Shown: positions 1-8,822 of the stretch, piece after piece
How the letters are laid out: each line of letters begins with the position of its first letter
Position numbering within the stretch: the first letter of the stretch is position 1
DNA from: Rhodobacterales bacterium
GTDB taxonomy: Bacteria; Pseudomonadota; Alphaproteobacteria; Rhizobiales; Stappiaceae
Assembly: GCA_008107755.1 (NCBI GenBank)
Contig: VIRH01000082.1
Span: forward strand, 124,001 to 188,000
Direction of reading: 5' to 3'
DNA: 64,000 bases
Notes under the pieces: model-generated
Told to the model about the DNA's origin: nothing
Seen by the model: only the letters and a program-made list of their open reading frames with translations
Databases searched by the model: none
Made by a program: the position numbers and the translations under genes

Positions 1-1521
1 GGAACTTGTCGGCATTTCATCGAGGAAAAGATAGCGCGCCGGCAACTTGTATTTCGCCACCTTGCCGGTCAGAAACCCGGTCAGTTCGACGCTGTCCGGT
101 GGCCCCTTTGAAGATGCGACACAAACCGCCAGACCGACTTCTCCCCATTGCGGGTCCGGGATACCGATGATCGCCACTTCCGACAGGCCTGGATGTGTCA
201 GGAGAATTTCCTCGATTTCCTTCGGATAGACGTTCGATCCGCCGGAAATATACATGTCCGACGCTCGTCCGGTCAGGTAGAGAAATCGCTGCTCGTCCAT
301 ATGGCCGATATCCCCGGTCCGGAACCAGCCGTTTCGGAAGGACCTGGAATTGGCGGCAGCGTCGTTGAGGTAGCCCGATCCCACGGCGGCGCCGATCACG
401 CAGACCTCACCTGTTTCGTTCGGCCCGAGGATGTTGCCGTCATCGTCCTGAATCGAGATCTCGATCCCGGTGCGCTCAACCCCGCAGGTGCCGGTCCGCA
501 CATCCGGACCATCCTCGATCGCATGATCCTGGGCCCTCAGGACTGTGATGTTGCCGGTCACCTCGCCAAGTCCATAGTACTGCACCAAGACGTTCCCCAG
601 TTTGCCGAGGGCGTATTTCTGGTCTTCTCGGTACATTAGAGCACCGGCATAGATGACGTGGCGCAGGCTTGAGTGGTCGAAATTGTCGACGGCTGGATCC
701 TCTACAAGCCGTTTGACGATGGTCGGGACCGTGAACATGTTCGAGACGCGGTGCCTTTCGACAAGACGGAACGATTCTGCAGGGTTGAAACCTCCCCGAG
801 GCATCAGGACATGGGTTGAGGCGACCGAGAGCTGGGCTATCAGATGCAGGCCGGCGCCATGTGAAAGCGGCGCGATTACGAGAGAAGCGTCCTGTTCGCT
901 CGTTGTCGGAAGCAGGTCGGCCATATAGTTGACGCAGACGAAGCCGATCTGTCCATGCGTGAGCACGACCGCTTTCGGCCGTCCGGTGGATCCCGAAGTG
1001 AAAAAGAGCCAGCATGGATCGTTGTGCTCGACCGCTTCGTTCGCGACCGTCGCGCCCAGATGCTTCGAGACGAGAGTTTCCAGGGAAACACCGTAGGCGC
1101 TTTCGCCAATCGTCACGATACCTACGATCCCCGGCATGCGTTCGCGGACTGCGCTGGCCTGATCGGCAAATGCCGCGTCGCAAATGAAAATGCGGGCACT
1201 TGATTTTTCCGCGGCAAAGGCGGTTTCTCCAGGAGCCTGCCGGAAATTGCACGGCACCCAGACGGCTCCGAGCCTCAAGGCGGCAAGCATCACCTCGACC
1301 ATTTGGTTCGAGTTCTGCGCCTGGACGAGAACGGAATCGCCCTTTCGGATGCCGAACTCCAGTCTCAGAACTTGCGCCAGCGCAGAGACCCGGCCGTCAA
1401 GATCGGACCAGGTCCAGATATCATCCTCGAATATGATTGCGGGCCGCTCTGGCCAGCGGCTTGCGTTTCTCGTCAGGAAATGCGCCAGATTGGCAACGCG
1501 ATTGGAACAGCGCTCCATCAT
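1..1521 (-). CDS. AMP-dependent acyl-CoA synthetase/ligase, 3' end beyond window
   Basis: Member of the ANL adenylating superfamily, which activates a carboxylic acid with ATP and transfers it to CoA. About 507 residues are visible. The P-loop-like signature FFTSGSTGRPKAV lies near residue 170, a YYGLGEVTGN motif near 310, and the GDIG...LTGR hinge region near 400. The protein runs off the left edge at ...FLDEMP, so the last few dozen residues, including the expected catalytic lysine, are not seen. I chose the ATG at 1519-1521 because GGGAGGA (complement of 1531-1538) sits at good spacing; a second ATG follows directly. It is divergent from the hydrolase-fumarase pair. Substrate (fatty or aromatic acid) cannot be told from sequence. 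Confidence 0.88.
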   Translation of the reverse strand, partial: MMERCSNRVANLAHFLTRNASRWPERPAIIFEDDIWTWSDLDGRVSALAQVLRLEFGIRKGDSVLVQAQNSNQMVEVMLAALRLGAVWVPCNFRQAPGETAFAAEKSSARIFICDAAFADQASAVRERMPGIVGIVTIGESAYGVSLETLVSKHLGATVANEAVEHNDPCWLFFTSGSTGRPKAVVLTHGQIGFVCVNYMADLLPTTSEQDASLVIAPLSHGAGLHLIAQLSVASTHVLMPRGGFNPAESFRLVERHRVSNMFTVPTIVKRLVEDPAVDNFDHSSLRHVIYAGALMYREDQKYALGKLGNVLVQYYGLGEVTGNITVLRAQDHAIEDGPDVRTGTCGVERTGIEISIQDDDGNILGPNETGEVCVIGAAVGSGYLNDAAANSRSFRNGWFRTGDIGHMDEQRFLYLTGRASDMYISGGSNVYPKEIEEILLTHPGLSEVAIIGIPDPQWGEVGLAVCVASSKGPPDSVELTGFLTGKVAKYKLPARYLFLDEMPTSS

Positions 1522-1663
1522 TTGCAAAATGTCCTCCCATTTTGGTTTGACGTTAGTTTGCTCCCGCGCGATTTGACAAGCCGGACGACGAGGTGAACAT
1601 CACCCTCGATCATATGAAAACCTCGGCGGCTCAAGTTCCGCCGGTGGCGTGAAGGGAGATCGC

Positions 1664-2470
1664 ATGAGCGATGTAGAGATCACCGACTGGGACGATGCCT
1701 ATGCGAACGGGGCGCATATTGAGGGGGCGGGAGACTATCCGCCGCGATGGCTGCGCGAAGCCCAGGCTTTCAGGGACGCAAGGACAGAATCCGAGCTGGA
1801 CATCGCCTACGGGGTATCCGAACGCCAGAAGCTGGATCTGTTCTACCCGAAAGGGCGGCCGAAAGGGCTCGTCGTTTTCATTCACGGCGGGTATTGGCTG
1901 CGCTTTGACAAATCCTACTGGTCTCATCTTGCGGAAGGAAGTCTTGCGAGTGGCTGGGCCGTCTGCCTGCCGGGGTACGATCTTGCACCGAAAGTCCGGA
2001 TTGCCGAGATCACGTCGCAGATTGGCAAGGCGGTGACGAAGGCAGCCTCAATGGTGGAGGGGCCCTTGAGGCTGACCGGGCATTCTGCCGGGGGCCATCT
2101 CGTCACGCGGATGATTTGCGAAGACACTCCGCTCGACGGAAGTGTCGTGGACCGGATCGAGAACATCGTCTCGATCAGCGGAGTGCATGATCTCAGGCCA
2201 CTTCTGAGGACGTCGATGAACCAGTCGTTCCAGATGACTGAAACAGATGCAATGGCCGAAAGCCCTGCGTTGAAGCGGAAAATCTCGGATTGCTCAGTGA
2301 CCGCGTGGGTCGGTCAGGAAGAGAGGCCGGAATTCCTGCGCCAGTCTCGCATTCTGGCCGAGGCCTGGCAGCACACAGTCTACCGCGAAGACCCTGGCCG
2401 GCATCATTTTGACGTCATTGACGGGTTGAAAGACAAGGATAGCGAACTGACCTCACTCCTTGTCGGATAG
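1664..2470 (+). CDS. Alpha/beta hydrolase, arylformamidase (kynurenine formamidase)-like
   Basis: Soluble alpha/beta-hydrolase of 268 residues. The oxyanion-hole motif HGGYW lies near residue 74, the nucleophile elbow GHSAGGH near 139-145, and a candidate catalytic histidine in GRHHFDVID near the C-terminus. HGGYW is the signature of kynurenine formamidase/arylformamidase-type esterases, so hydrolysis of N-formylkynurenine or a related ester or amide is plausible but not proven. The ATG at 1664 has GAAGGGAGA ten bases upstream; an in-frame GTG at 1649 has no ribosome site. It ends 25 nt before fumC and is probably co-transcribed with it. No other kynurenine-pathway gene is visible. Confidence 0.82.
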   Translation: MSDVEITDWDDAYANGAHIEGAGDYPPRWLREAQAFRDARTESELDIAYGVSERQKLDLFYPKGRPKGLVVFIHGGYWLRFDKSYWSHLAEGSLASGWAVCLPGYDLAPKVRIAEITSQIGKAVTKAASMVEGPLRLTGHSAGGHLVTRMICEDTPLDGSVVDRIENIVSISGVHDLRPLLRTSMNQSFQMTETDAMAESPALKRKISDCSVTAWVGQEERPEFLRQSRILAEAWQHTVYREDPGRHHFDVIDGLKDKDSELTSLLVG

Positions 2471-2495
2471 GTCGTTCAAACGGGAAGGAAGCCAG

Positions 2496-3881
2496 ATGCG
2501 TACGGAAACGGACAGCCTCGGGGAAATCGATGTACCCGAAGACAAGTACTGGGGTGCTCAGACACAGCGGTCACTCAAGTATTTTTCGATCGGCACGGAT
2601 CTGATCCCGATCGAGCTCATTCATGCCTACGGGTTCCTCAAGAAGGCGTCTGCCCAGACCAATGCCGAACTCGGCCTTCTTGATAGCGGTCTCGCGGATC
2701 TGATCGTCAAGGCGGCCGAGGATGTTGCGGAGGGGCGGCTTGATAAGCATTTCCCCCTGCATGTCTGGATGACTGGGAGCGGCACTCAATCGAACATGAA
2801 CGTGAACGAAGTGATCGCCAATCGGGCGATTGAATATGCCGGCGGCGTCCTTGCGTCGAAAGACCCCGTCCATCCGAACGATCACGTGAACATGTCGCAG
2901 TCGTCCAACGACACGTTTCCGGCGGCCATGCACATGGCGGCGGGACTTCAGGTCACTCACAGGTTGCTACCCGGTGTCAGGAAACTGCACGACGCTCTGA
3001 AGGCAAAGGCTGAGGAGTGGGACGGTATCGTCAAGATAGGCCGAACGCACATGCAGGACGCCGTGCCTCTGACGCTCGGTCAGGAATTTTCCGGCTATGT
3101 CGAATTGCTGCGCCAGGATGTCGACAGGATCGAATATGCCCTGAAGGATGTCTACGAACTGGCGCTGGGTGGCACGGCTGTCGGGACGGGCATCAACACA
3201 CATCCAGAATTCGCCAGCCGTTCGGCTGCCCGGATTGCGGATCTTACGGGATTGCCATTTGCATCGGCGCCCAACAAGTTCGCCGTACAGGGAAGTCACG
3301 ACGCGCTTGTCATGCTGAGCGGTGCCCTCAGGACGCTGGCCGTGTCGCTCTACAAGATCGCAAATGATATCCGGCTTCTGTCCTGCGGACCGCGTTGCGG
3401 CTTCTACGAGTTGAAGATCCCCTCGAATGAGCCGGGATCGTCGATCATGCCGGGCAAGGTCAATCCGACGCAATGCGAAGCTCTGGCCATGATCGCCGCC
3501 CAGGTTATGGGGAATGATGTTGCCGTTGGCTTCGGAGGGGCTGGCGGGCTTTTGGAGATGAACGTCTACAAACCGCTCATGATCAACTCGATCCTTCAGT
3601 CCGTTCGGATCATGGGAGACGGCTCAACCAACTTCGCAGAGTTTCTTGTCGAGGGGATGGAGCCGAACGAGAAACGGATCAGGGAATATGTCGAACAATC
3701 CCTGATGTTGGTCACCGCGCTCAGTCCCGTGATCGGCTACGACAAGGCAAGCCACGCGGCGCATCATGCGTTCGAACACGAGCAGACGCTCAAACAGGCC
3801 TGTCTCGAGCTCGGGTATACGGACGAAGCCGAGTTCGACCGGGTGGTCGACCCGAGAAAGATGCTCGGGCCGTCCGTCTGA
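2496..3881 (+). CDS. fumC: Fumarate hydratase, class II
   Basis: Class II fumarase (fumarate + water to L-malate), 461 residues, the usual length. Visible family motifs are [14 protein letters not shown] near residue 93, [17 protein letters not shown] near 130, and the fumarase/aspartase signature [15 protein letters not shown] near 313, which carries the catalytic serine loop. The ATG at 2496 is preceded by GGAAGGAAG; an upstream in-frame start at 2460 overlaps the hydrolase and would add an unconserved leader. It sits in an apparent two-gene operon with the formamidase-like hydrolase, away from TCA-cycle genes, and may be a second, pathway-dedicated fumarase. An argininosuccinate-lyase-family relative is less likely because the active-site motifs match fumarases well. 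Confidence 0.93.
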   Translation: MRTETDSLGEIDVPEDKYWGAQTQRSLKYFSIGTDLIPIELIHAYGFLKKASAQTNAELGLLDSGLADLIVKAAEDVAEGRLDKHFPLHVWMTGSGTQSNMNVNEVIANRAIEYAGGVLASKDPVHPNDHVNMSQSSNDTFPAAMHMAAGLQVTHRLLPGVRKLHDALKAKAEEWDGIVKIGRTHMQDAVPLTLGQEFSGYVELLRQDVDRIEYALKDVYELALGGTAVGTGINTHPEFASRSAARIADLTGLPFASAPNKFAVQGSHDALVMLSGALRTLAVSLYKIANDIRLLSCGPRCGFYELKIPSNEPGSSIMPGKVNPTQCEALAMIAAQVMGNDVAVGFGGAGGLLEMNVYKPLMINSILQSVRIMGDGSTNFAEFLVEGMEPNEKRIREYVEQSLMLVTALSPVIGYDKASHAAHHAFEHEQTLKQACLELGYTDEAEFDRVVDPRKMLGPSV

Positions 3882-3927
3882 GAAAGATAGGCAAGGGAGA
3901 GGAACGAGACGCGTGGCCTGCCTGCAA

Positions 3928-5076
3928 TCAGATCAGGCCGCGCTGGGCAAGGTTGCGCATCAGGTGGCTGACACCGAACGTCCATTCCCGGCATTCGGTA
4001 GATAGGCGAACAGTGTTGCGAAGGTTGCCGAGGCCGTCCGCTGAAATGGTGACGACATCGCCGATCTTGTGCGTAAAGCCTTCACCCGCAACGTCGCGAT
4101 CCTTGGTCGGAGCGAAGAGCGTGCCCAGAAACAGGACAATCCCATCCGGATACTGATGGTGACGTCCCAGGGTCTGGCGAACCAGTTCCTCGGGATCGCG
4201 GCTGATTTCCTTCATCGATGAATGCCCGTCGAGGACGAAGCCGTCGGGACCTTCTACCTTCAGGTCGAGTTCCGCAGAGCGGACGTCGTCGAGAGAATAG
4301 GTCGCGTCGAATAGGCGGATCATCGGCCCGATGGAACAAGACGCGTTGTTGTCCTTGGCTTTGGACAGGAGCAGCGCAGACCGGCCCTCGACATCGCGAA
4401 GGTTCACGTCGTTGCCCAGGGTTGCACCAACGATCCGTCCTTTCGAGGAAACCGCCAGGACAACTTCGGGCTCCGGGTTGTTCCAGCTCGACACGGGATG
4501 AAGACCGACATCTGCGCCGGGCCCGACCGAGGAAAGGATCTGGGCCTTGGAGAAGACCTCCGCATCGGGTCCGATACCGACTTCCAGATACTGGCTCCAA
4601 AGTCCTTCCTTGATGAGGGCCTGTTTGACCTTGGCAGCCTCATCCGACCCTGCCTTGATGTTGCGGAGGCTTTCGCCGATGGCGGCTCCGACGCGCGCGC
4701 GAATGTCTTCCGCCTTCTGCGGGTCGCCTGCGGCCTTTTCCTCTATGACACGCTCGACCATGGAACTTGCAAAGGTCACGCCACAGGCCTTGACCGACTG
4801 GAGATCGCAGGGAGCCAGAAAATGAATGGCTGACATGTCGTTGGGGGAATTGGATGCAATCTCCTCAAGCGTCCCGAGTACCGTCCCTTCCGCAGATGAG
4901 ACATAACCGGCCGGATCGTCCAGCTCGCAGATGTCTCGGGCTGTCGGAGCGTTTTTCGATGTGATGTCGATGACATTGCCGCCACGCAGCGTGACGACGC
5001 CAGGGCCTTTTGCCTCCGGCAGCCAGACACGGCCGAGAAAGGTGCCATCGAGATCGCCGGAATTCAGAAAGTTCAT
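3928..5076 (-). CDS. Fumarylacetoacetate hydrolase family protein (AraD1-like)
   Basis: 382 residues. The C-terminal two thirds match the FAH fold: SSWNNPEPEVVLAVSSKG (metal-binding glutamates), GNDVNLRDVEGRSALLLSKAKDNNASCSIGP and a GHSSMKEIS segment. This long form with an N-terminal extension resembles the COG3970/AraD1 group, which includes 2-keto-3-deoxy-sugar-acid dehydratases, rather than true fumarylacetoacetase. The ATG at 5076 has CAGGAA upstream. It converges on fumC with only 46 nt between the stop codons. A role in sugar-acid or aromatic catabolism with the neighbouring ligase, hydrolase and fumarase is possible; the substrate is unknown. Confidence 0.84.
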   Translation of the reverse strand: MNFLNSGDLDGTFLGRVWLPEAKGPGVVTLRGGNVIDITSKNAPTARDICELDDPAGYVSSAEGTVLGTLEEIASNSPNDMSAIHFLAPCDLQSVKACGVTFASSMVERVIEEKAAGDPQKAEDIRARVGAAIGESLRNIKAGSDEAAKVKQALIKEGLWSQYLEVGIGPDAEVFSKAQILSSVGPGADVGLHPVSSWNNPEPEVVLAVSSKGRIVGATLGNDVNLRDVEGRSALLLSKAKDNNASCSIGPMIRLFDATYSLDDVRSAELDLKVEGPDGFVLDGHSSMKEISRDPEELVRQTLGRHHQYPDGIVLFLGTLFAPTKDRDVAGEGFTHKIGDVVTISADGLGNLRNTVRLSTECREWTFGVSHLMRNLAQRGLI

Positions 5077-5273
5077 GACAGGTTCCTGGTTTGAACAAAA
5101 TCCTCGCCGGACCGGATCGCGGTCCCCGTGGACAAAAGTCTTACCTGCTCAACCCTGTCGGGTGCAGCCCTTTTCTCGCGCAAACGGTACGCTTCGAAAC
5201 TTCACGTTGCCTCCGACCCTTGCCGACCAGGAGTCAGGATCCGGAGGAGGGGGCTCAAAGGGATCGTCTGTTC

Positions 5274-5654
5274 TCAGTCCTCGAGAGCATAGAGGCGCTG
5301 GGCGAGCTTGCGGACGCCGGAGTTGGAGTAGTGGCGGATATCGGCTGGCGTCACCAGATAGACGACACCTGCGGTAAGACCAGTCCGCCAGCGCAGTTGA
5401 ACTTCGGCGATGGTTTTGGCAACGGCATCGAAAACGTAGAACTCATCCGGCAGGTTCGTATCCTTATCCAGAACGAGGCGGAGACCGCCGTCGGACATGT
5501 CCCGGATCGTGCAATCGCAGATATATTCGTTGTTGAGACCCGCCAGCTTGGCCGGTCGAAGCCGGGTCCTTTGGCGGGGATGGAGGCGGCGCTGCACAGC
5601 GTTGGCGAAAGCTTGTTTTTTTTCATTCAGAAACGAGAACATCGGGTGTTCCAT
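5274..5654 (-). CDS. PilZ domain protein (putative c-di-GMP receptor)
   Basis: Small cytosolic protein of 126 residues that is almost entirely a PilZ domain. It shows the two c-di-GMP contact motifs: an RxxxR-type arginine cluster (RQRTRLRP, residues 27-34) and DMSDGG (the D/NxSxxG motif) about 20 residues later. The stop of the upstream gene and this ATG abut as TGAATG, suggesting translational coupling; a second in-frame ATG at 5642 is an alternative start. It sits at the left flank of the flagellar cluster, so a role in cyclic-di-GMP control of motility is an attractive but untested inference. Confidence 0.85.
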   Translation of the reverse strand: MEHPMFSFLNEKKQAFANAVQRRLHPRQRTRLRPAKLAGLNNEYICDCTIRDMSDGGLRLVLDKDTNLPDEFYVFDAVAKTIAEVQLRWRTGLTAGVVYLVTPADIRHYSNSGVRKLAQRLYALED

Positions 5655-6173
5655 TCACGGACGTATCGGGGAGCGCGGGGGAGCCGGCAGCGGTGGCACG
5701 ATCTCTCGGTGCTGCTGGGGCGATGGACGGTAGGACGGGTCTCCCAACGTCGAGGGGCGGTGACTGACTGGCGACTGCGCGTTGCGACACATCCGGTAGG
5801 CCATGTCGTACAGGCCACGCCAGCCGGCGGGGTAATTGCCGAGGGAATCAAGAACCGAGACCGCTCCGCCGGCGACCGCGCCGCGCCGCGCACCTCCGGG
5901 GCCCTGCCAGGCTTCGCCGATTACGGCGCCGCGCATTGCTCCATCCGCAACCGAGAGGTCCGCTGGATCGCCGGTCACATGCGCATCCGCGTAGGATCTG
6001 GCATAGGTTTCGCAATCGGTGGACTGGAGATCAGCTGCGAAGGCCTTCTGCGAGAACGCGTTCGGAGCGAAAAGAATCAGGGCAATTGCCAGCGTCGGAG
6101 CCGCCGTTTCACGTTTTTCAGACACCCGCCGTCGCGTATCGGCGAGGGGCGGAACAGTCGGCCGGTCCGGCAT
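5655..6173 (-). CDS. Conserved exported protein with glycine-zipper-like segment
   Basis: About 172 residues, no recognised enzyme domain. A basic N-terminus is followed by a hydrophobic stretch (TLAIALILFAPNAF) and an AFA-type cleavage site, so it is probably exported. The mature part begins with a cysteine-containing segment (STDCETYARSYAD) and has a glycine/alanine-rich repeat (GAMRGAVIGEAWQGPGGARRGAVAGGAVS) typical of glycine-zipper envelope proteins. The C-terminus is proline-rich. GGGAGA precedes two adjacent ATGs (6174-6176 and 6171-6173); I take the second on spacing. It is divergent from flgB and coupled to the PilZ gene downstream. Function unknown. Confidence 0.6.
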   Translation of the reverse strand: MPDRPTVPPLADTRRRVSEKRETAAPTLAIALILFAPNAFSQKAFAADLQSTDCETYARSYADAHVTGDPADLSVADGAMRGAVIGEAWQGPGGARRGAVAGGAVSVLDSLGNYPAGWRGLYDMAYRMCRNAQSPVSHRPSTLGDPSYRPSPQQHREIVPPLPAPPRSPIRP

Positions 6174-6296
6174 CATTTTTCTCCCGTCAGATGAGGCTTT
6201 CTTCAGTCGTGCGGGCGCGCGACCCGTGCAGCAATGCATGCGCTGTGAAGATTGCGCGGACCTTGCGGCTTCGCCCGGTCAATCGATTTCGCCGAC

Positions 6297-6313
6297 AGCC
6301 TCGGACAAGCTTG
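6297..6313 (+). promoter_or_regulatory. Flagellar promoter/operator motif, copy 1 (flgB unit)
   Basis: AGCCTCGGACAAGCTTG, one of nine near-identical 17-mers upstream of flagellar transcription units in this window. It ends 44 nt before the flgB ATG. It fits the consensus AGCYTCGCRCAAGNTYG at all strongly conserved positions (AG at 1-2, CAAG at 10-13, T at 15). Confidence 0.6.
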
Positions 6314-6357
6314 CCGACTTACTCCTTGACGCAACCTGAGCTGATAGGAGGTTTTCG

Positions 6358-6738
6358 ATGGAACCCGTGTTCCTGACCAAAATCGTTTCGAACAACAATG
6401 AATGGCTTTCGACGCGTCAGGCGACGATTGCGGAAAACATCGCCAATGCGAACACGCCCGGATTTCGGGCAAAGGATCTTGAGCCGTTCACGACGGTGAT
6501 CAGCAAGACCCAGCTGGCGATGACGGCAACTCATGACGGTCATCTTGGACAGGTGATGGAGGTTTCGCGTCCATCAGAAGTCGAGAAAGCCGAAAGCTGG
6601 GCCGTTACCCACTCTGGCAACTCCGTCAGCCTCGAGCAGGAACTGATGAAGGCCGGTGAGGTTGCGCGAAATCACTCGCTCAATACGTCCATCGCGAAAT
6701 CCTTTCACCGCATGTACCTCACGGCCGTGAAATCTTAA
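6358..6738 (+). CDS. flgB: Flagellar basal-body rod protein FlgB
   Basis: Proximal rod subunit, 126 residues, normal length. The conserved rod-protein N-terminus [19 protein letters not shown] is present at residues 25-43 and a helical C-terminal region closes the protein. A strong ribosome site (ATAGGAGGTTTTCG) precedes the ATG. It is the first gene of the flgB-flgC-fliE-flgG-flgA-flgI run and lies directly downstream of the shared flagellar promoter motif at 6297-6313. Exported by the flagellar type III apparatus and assembled in the periplasm. Confidence 0.95.
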   Translation: MEPVFLTKIVSNNNEWLSTRQATIAENIANANTPGFRAKDLEPFTTVISKTQLAMTATHDGHLGQVMEVSRPSEVEKAESWAVTHSGNSVSLEQELMKAGEVARNHSLNTSIAKSFHRMYLTAVKS

Positions 6739-6749
6739 GGAAATCAGAC

Positions 6750-7166
6750 ATGTCCGATCCGCTCGCCGCCACACTTCATATCTCCGCCGCCGGCTTGAGA
6801 GCCCAGTCCGAGCGGCTGCGCATCGTCTCCGAAAACCTCGCCAATGCGCGGTCGACGGGCAAGACGGCCGGTGACGATCCTTATCAGCGCAAGACGATCA
6901 CCTTCGAAAGCGAATTCGACCGTGCGCAGCAGGCAAACCTCGTCTCCGTGAAAGGGATAGGCGCCGACAAGGCACCTTTCACGGTGGAATACGATCCCGG
7001 CCATCCGGCTGCCGACGAAGACGGCTACGTGAAGATGCCGAATGTCAACACGCTGCTCGAACTTGCGGACATGCGTGAAACCAACCGGTCCTACGAGGCC
7101 AACCTGAAAGTTATGACGCAGGCCCGTGAAATGGTCATGCGCAATATCGACCTCTTGAGGAACTGA
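6750..7166 (+). CDS. flgC: Flagellar basal-body rod protein FlgC
   Basis: Proximal rod subunit of 138 residues. It has the flg_bb_rod N-terminal helix ([27 protein letters not shown]) and the typical C-terminus of rod proteins ([23 protein letters not shown]...). It starts 11 nt after flgB and is followed after 2 nt by fliE, so it is in the same operon. Full length, no oddities. Confidence 0.95.
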   Translation: MSDPLAATLHISAAGLRAQSERLRIVSENLANARSTGKTAGDDPYQRKTITFESEFDRAQQANLVSVKGIGADKAPFTVEYDPGHPAADEDGYVKMPNVNTLLELADMRETNRSYEANLKVMTQAREMVMRNIDLLRN

Positions 7167-7168
7167 CA

Positions 7169-7507
7169 ATGATCAACGAAATTTCTGCACTGACCTCCGC
7201 ATCCGGTACCGACGGCATTCTCAAGAGCGCGTCCACCACCCGCTATTCCGCCAGCGGACCCGATCTCGGCGGCACCGAGGCTGCCGGCAACGTCAGTTTT
7301 TCCGACACAATGGCCCAGGTCTCCCAGGGCGCGATCGACAAGATCAAGCAGGGCGAGGCGGCATCGATTGCCGGCGTCGACGGTCAGGCGTCCGTTCAGC
7401 AGGTCGTCGAGGCCGTCATGGCCGCCGAAAGCTCGCTTCAGACCGCTATCGCCATCCGCGACAAGGTCGTGTCCGCTTATCAGGAAGTCAGCCGGATGAC
7501 GATCTGA
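7169..7507 (+). CDS. fliE: Flagellar hook-basal body complex protein FliE
   Basis: 112 residues. FliE forms the junction between the MS ring and the rod. The conserved C-terminal half is visible (SIAGVDGQASVQQVVEAVMAAE and ...TAIAIRDKVVSAYQEVSRM), ending as FliE proteins usually do in a YQEVxRMxI-like tail. The N-terminus is serine/threonine-rich and poorly conserved. Located 2 nt after flgC. Confidence 0.92.
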   Translation: MINEISALTSASGTDGILKSASTTRYSASGPDLGGTEAAGNVSFSDTMAQVSQGAIDKIKQGEAASIAGVDGQASVQQVVEAVMAAESSLQTAIAIRDKVVSAYQEVSRMTI

Positions 7508-7554
7508 CCGGTCTCGCACCGGTCATGGTCTTCCGTCTTTAAAGGAGTTCTCCC

Positions 7555-8343
7555 ATGAAAGCCCTTGCTATTGCAGCTACAGGCATGAGCGCACAACAGC
7601 TCAATGTCGAAGTTGTGGCCAACAACATCGCCAACATGAACACCACCTCGTTCAAGCGCTCCCAGGCAGAGTTCTCGGACCTGCTCTACCAGGCCGAGCG
7701 CCTGCAGGGTGTGCCGAACCGCGGAGGCGAGGATCCCGTGCCGGAGGGCGCTCAGCTCGGTCTCGGCGTTCGGACCGCAGGTATCCGAAAACTCCATGCG
7801 CAGGGTGCGCTCGCCAATACCAACAACCAGTTCGACGTTGCACTCGACGGCCGGGGCTGGTTCGAGATTACCGGCCCGGACGATGAGACGCTTTATACGC
7901 GTGCCGGCGCCTTCAACAAGAATGCGGACGGTCGTCTGGTGACAATTGACGGTTATCCGGTGGAGCCCGCGATCATCGTTCCCGAGGACACCATCGAGGT
8001 GGTGATCAACGATTCCGGTCAGGTCTTTGCCAAGATCGACGGCGAGATGGCGCCGAGAGAACTCGGACAGCTGACGCTTTCCAACTTTGTGAACGACGTG
8101 GGTCTGGAACCGGTGGGCGGCAATCTCTACCGCGAGACGGAGGCTTCCGGCAACCCGATCGCGGGCGTACCCGGCGATCCCGGCTTTGGTGTCGCGAAGC
8201 AGGGTTATCTGGAAAGCTCCAACGTGGATCCGGTGAAGGAAATCACGGCCCTCATTTCGGCCCAGCGCGGATACGAGATGAATTCCAAGGTCATGAAAGC
8301 AGCCGACGAAATGGCCGGAACCGTCACGAACGGCATCCGCTAG
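7555..8343 (+). CDS. flgG: Flagellar distal rod protein FlgG
   Basis: Distal rod subunit, 262 residues, standard FlgG length. N-terminal rod motif [26 protein letters not shown], the internal [25 protein letters not shown] segment, and the C-terminal [26 protein letters not shown] signature are all present. AAAGGAG precedes the ATG. The 47-nt gap after fliE carries a short inverted repeat (GACCGGT...ACCGGTC) but no clear terminator. Confidence 0.95.
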   Translation: MKALAIAATGMSAQQLNVEVVANNIANMNTTSFKRSQAEFSDLLYQAERLQGVPNRGGEDPVPEGAQLGLGVRTAGIRKLHAQGALANTNNQFDVALDGRGWFEITGPDDETLYTRAGAFNKNADGRLVTIDGYPVEPAIIVPEDTIEVVINDSGQVFAKIDGEMAPRELGQLTLSNFVNDVGLEPVGGNLYRETEASGNPIAGVPGDPGFGVAKQGYLESSNVDPVKEITALISAQRGYEMNSKVMKAADEMAGTVTNGIR

Positions 8344-8360
8344 GCAAAGGGAGTGACGTC

Positions 8361-8819
8361 ATGACGGTTCTGATACGGTTCTTCGTCGTGCTGATATGCG
8401 TTCTGGGGCCGTGGAAGGCGGCCCTGGCAGGCGGCCTTGATCTCCCCGTTCCGCGGCAGACCATCCATCCAGGCGCTGAAATCTCGCATCAGGATCTGAT
8501 CGAACGCCGGTTTCCCTCCAGAACGGCCCAGCAGTTCTCCGTCCACACCCAGCGCCAGGCACTTGTTGGCATGGTGGCGCGCAGAACACTGCTGCCGGGG
8601 CAACCGATCCCGGTGAATGCCATTGAAAAACAGGTGCTCGTGCGGCGCGGTGAGCCGGCCAGGCTGGTTTTCCGGGAGCAGGGGCTGACAATCATCATGC
8701 AGGTCGAAGCCTTGCAGAATGGCGGAGCGGGAAACTTCGTGCGCGTTCGCAACGTCGACAGCGGGCTCGTCGTCTCCGGCCGGGTACAGGAAGACGGCAC
8801 CATCCGCGTGGAGAACTGA
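8361..8819 (+). CDS. flgA: Flagella basal body P-ring formation protein FlgA
   Basis: 152-residue periplasmic chaperone for P-ring assembly. A hydrophobic signal peptide (LIRFFVVLICVLGPWKAALAGG) leads into an SAF-type domain with GMVARRTLLPGQPI and ...NFVRVRNVDSGLVVSGRVQEDGTI, the FlgA C-terminal signature. It is short, as in other alphaproteobacteria. AAAGGGAG precedes the ATG and the stop lies 3 nt before flgI. Confidence 0.92.
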   Translation: MTVLIRFFVVLICVLGPWKAALAGGLDLPVPRQTIHPGAEISHQDLIERRFPSRTAQQFSVHTQRQALVGMVARRTLLPGQPIPVNAIEKQVLVRRGEPARLVFREQGLTIIMQVEALQNGGAGNFVRVRNVDSGLVVSGRVQEDGTIRVEN

Positions 8820-8822
8820 CAA

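Noticed and set aside
476-1252. 258-codon leftward open frame inside the acyl-CoA ligase
   Set aside because: Same strand but wrong frame; the correct frame gives continuous adenylating-enzyme motifs from 1521 to the window edge, so there is no need to invoke a frameshift.
5091-6194. 367-codon rightward open frame opposite the PilZ and glycine-zipper genes
   Set aside because: The leftward frames carry recognisable PilZ motifs, a signal peptide and stop-start coupling; the rightward frame has no ribosome site and Arg/Gly-rich composition typical of an antisense shadow in GC-rich DNA.
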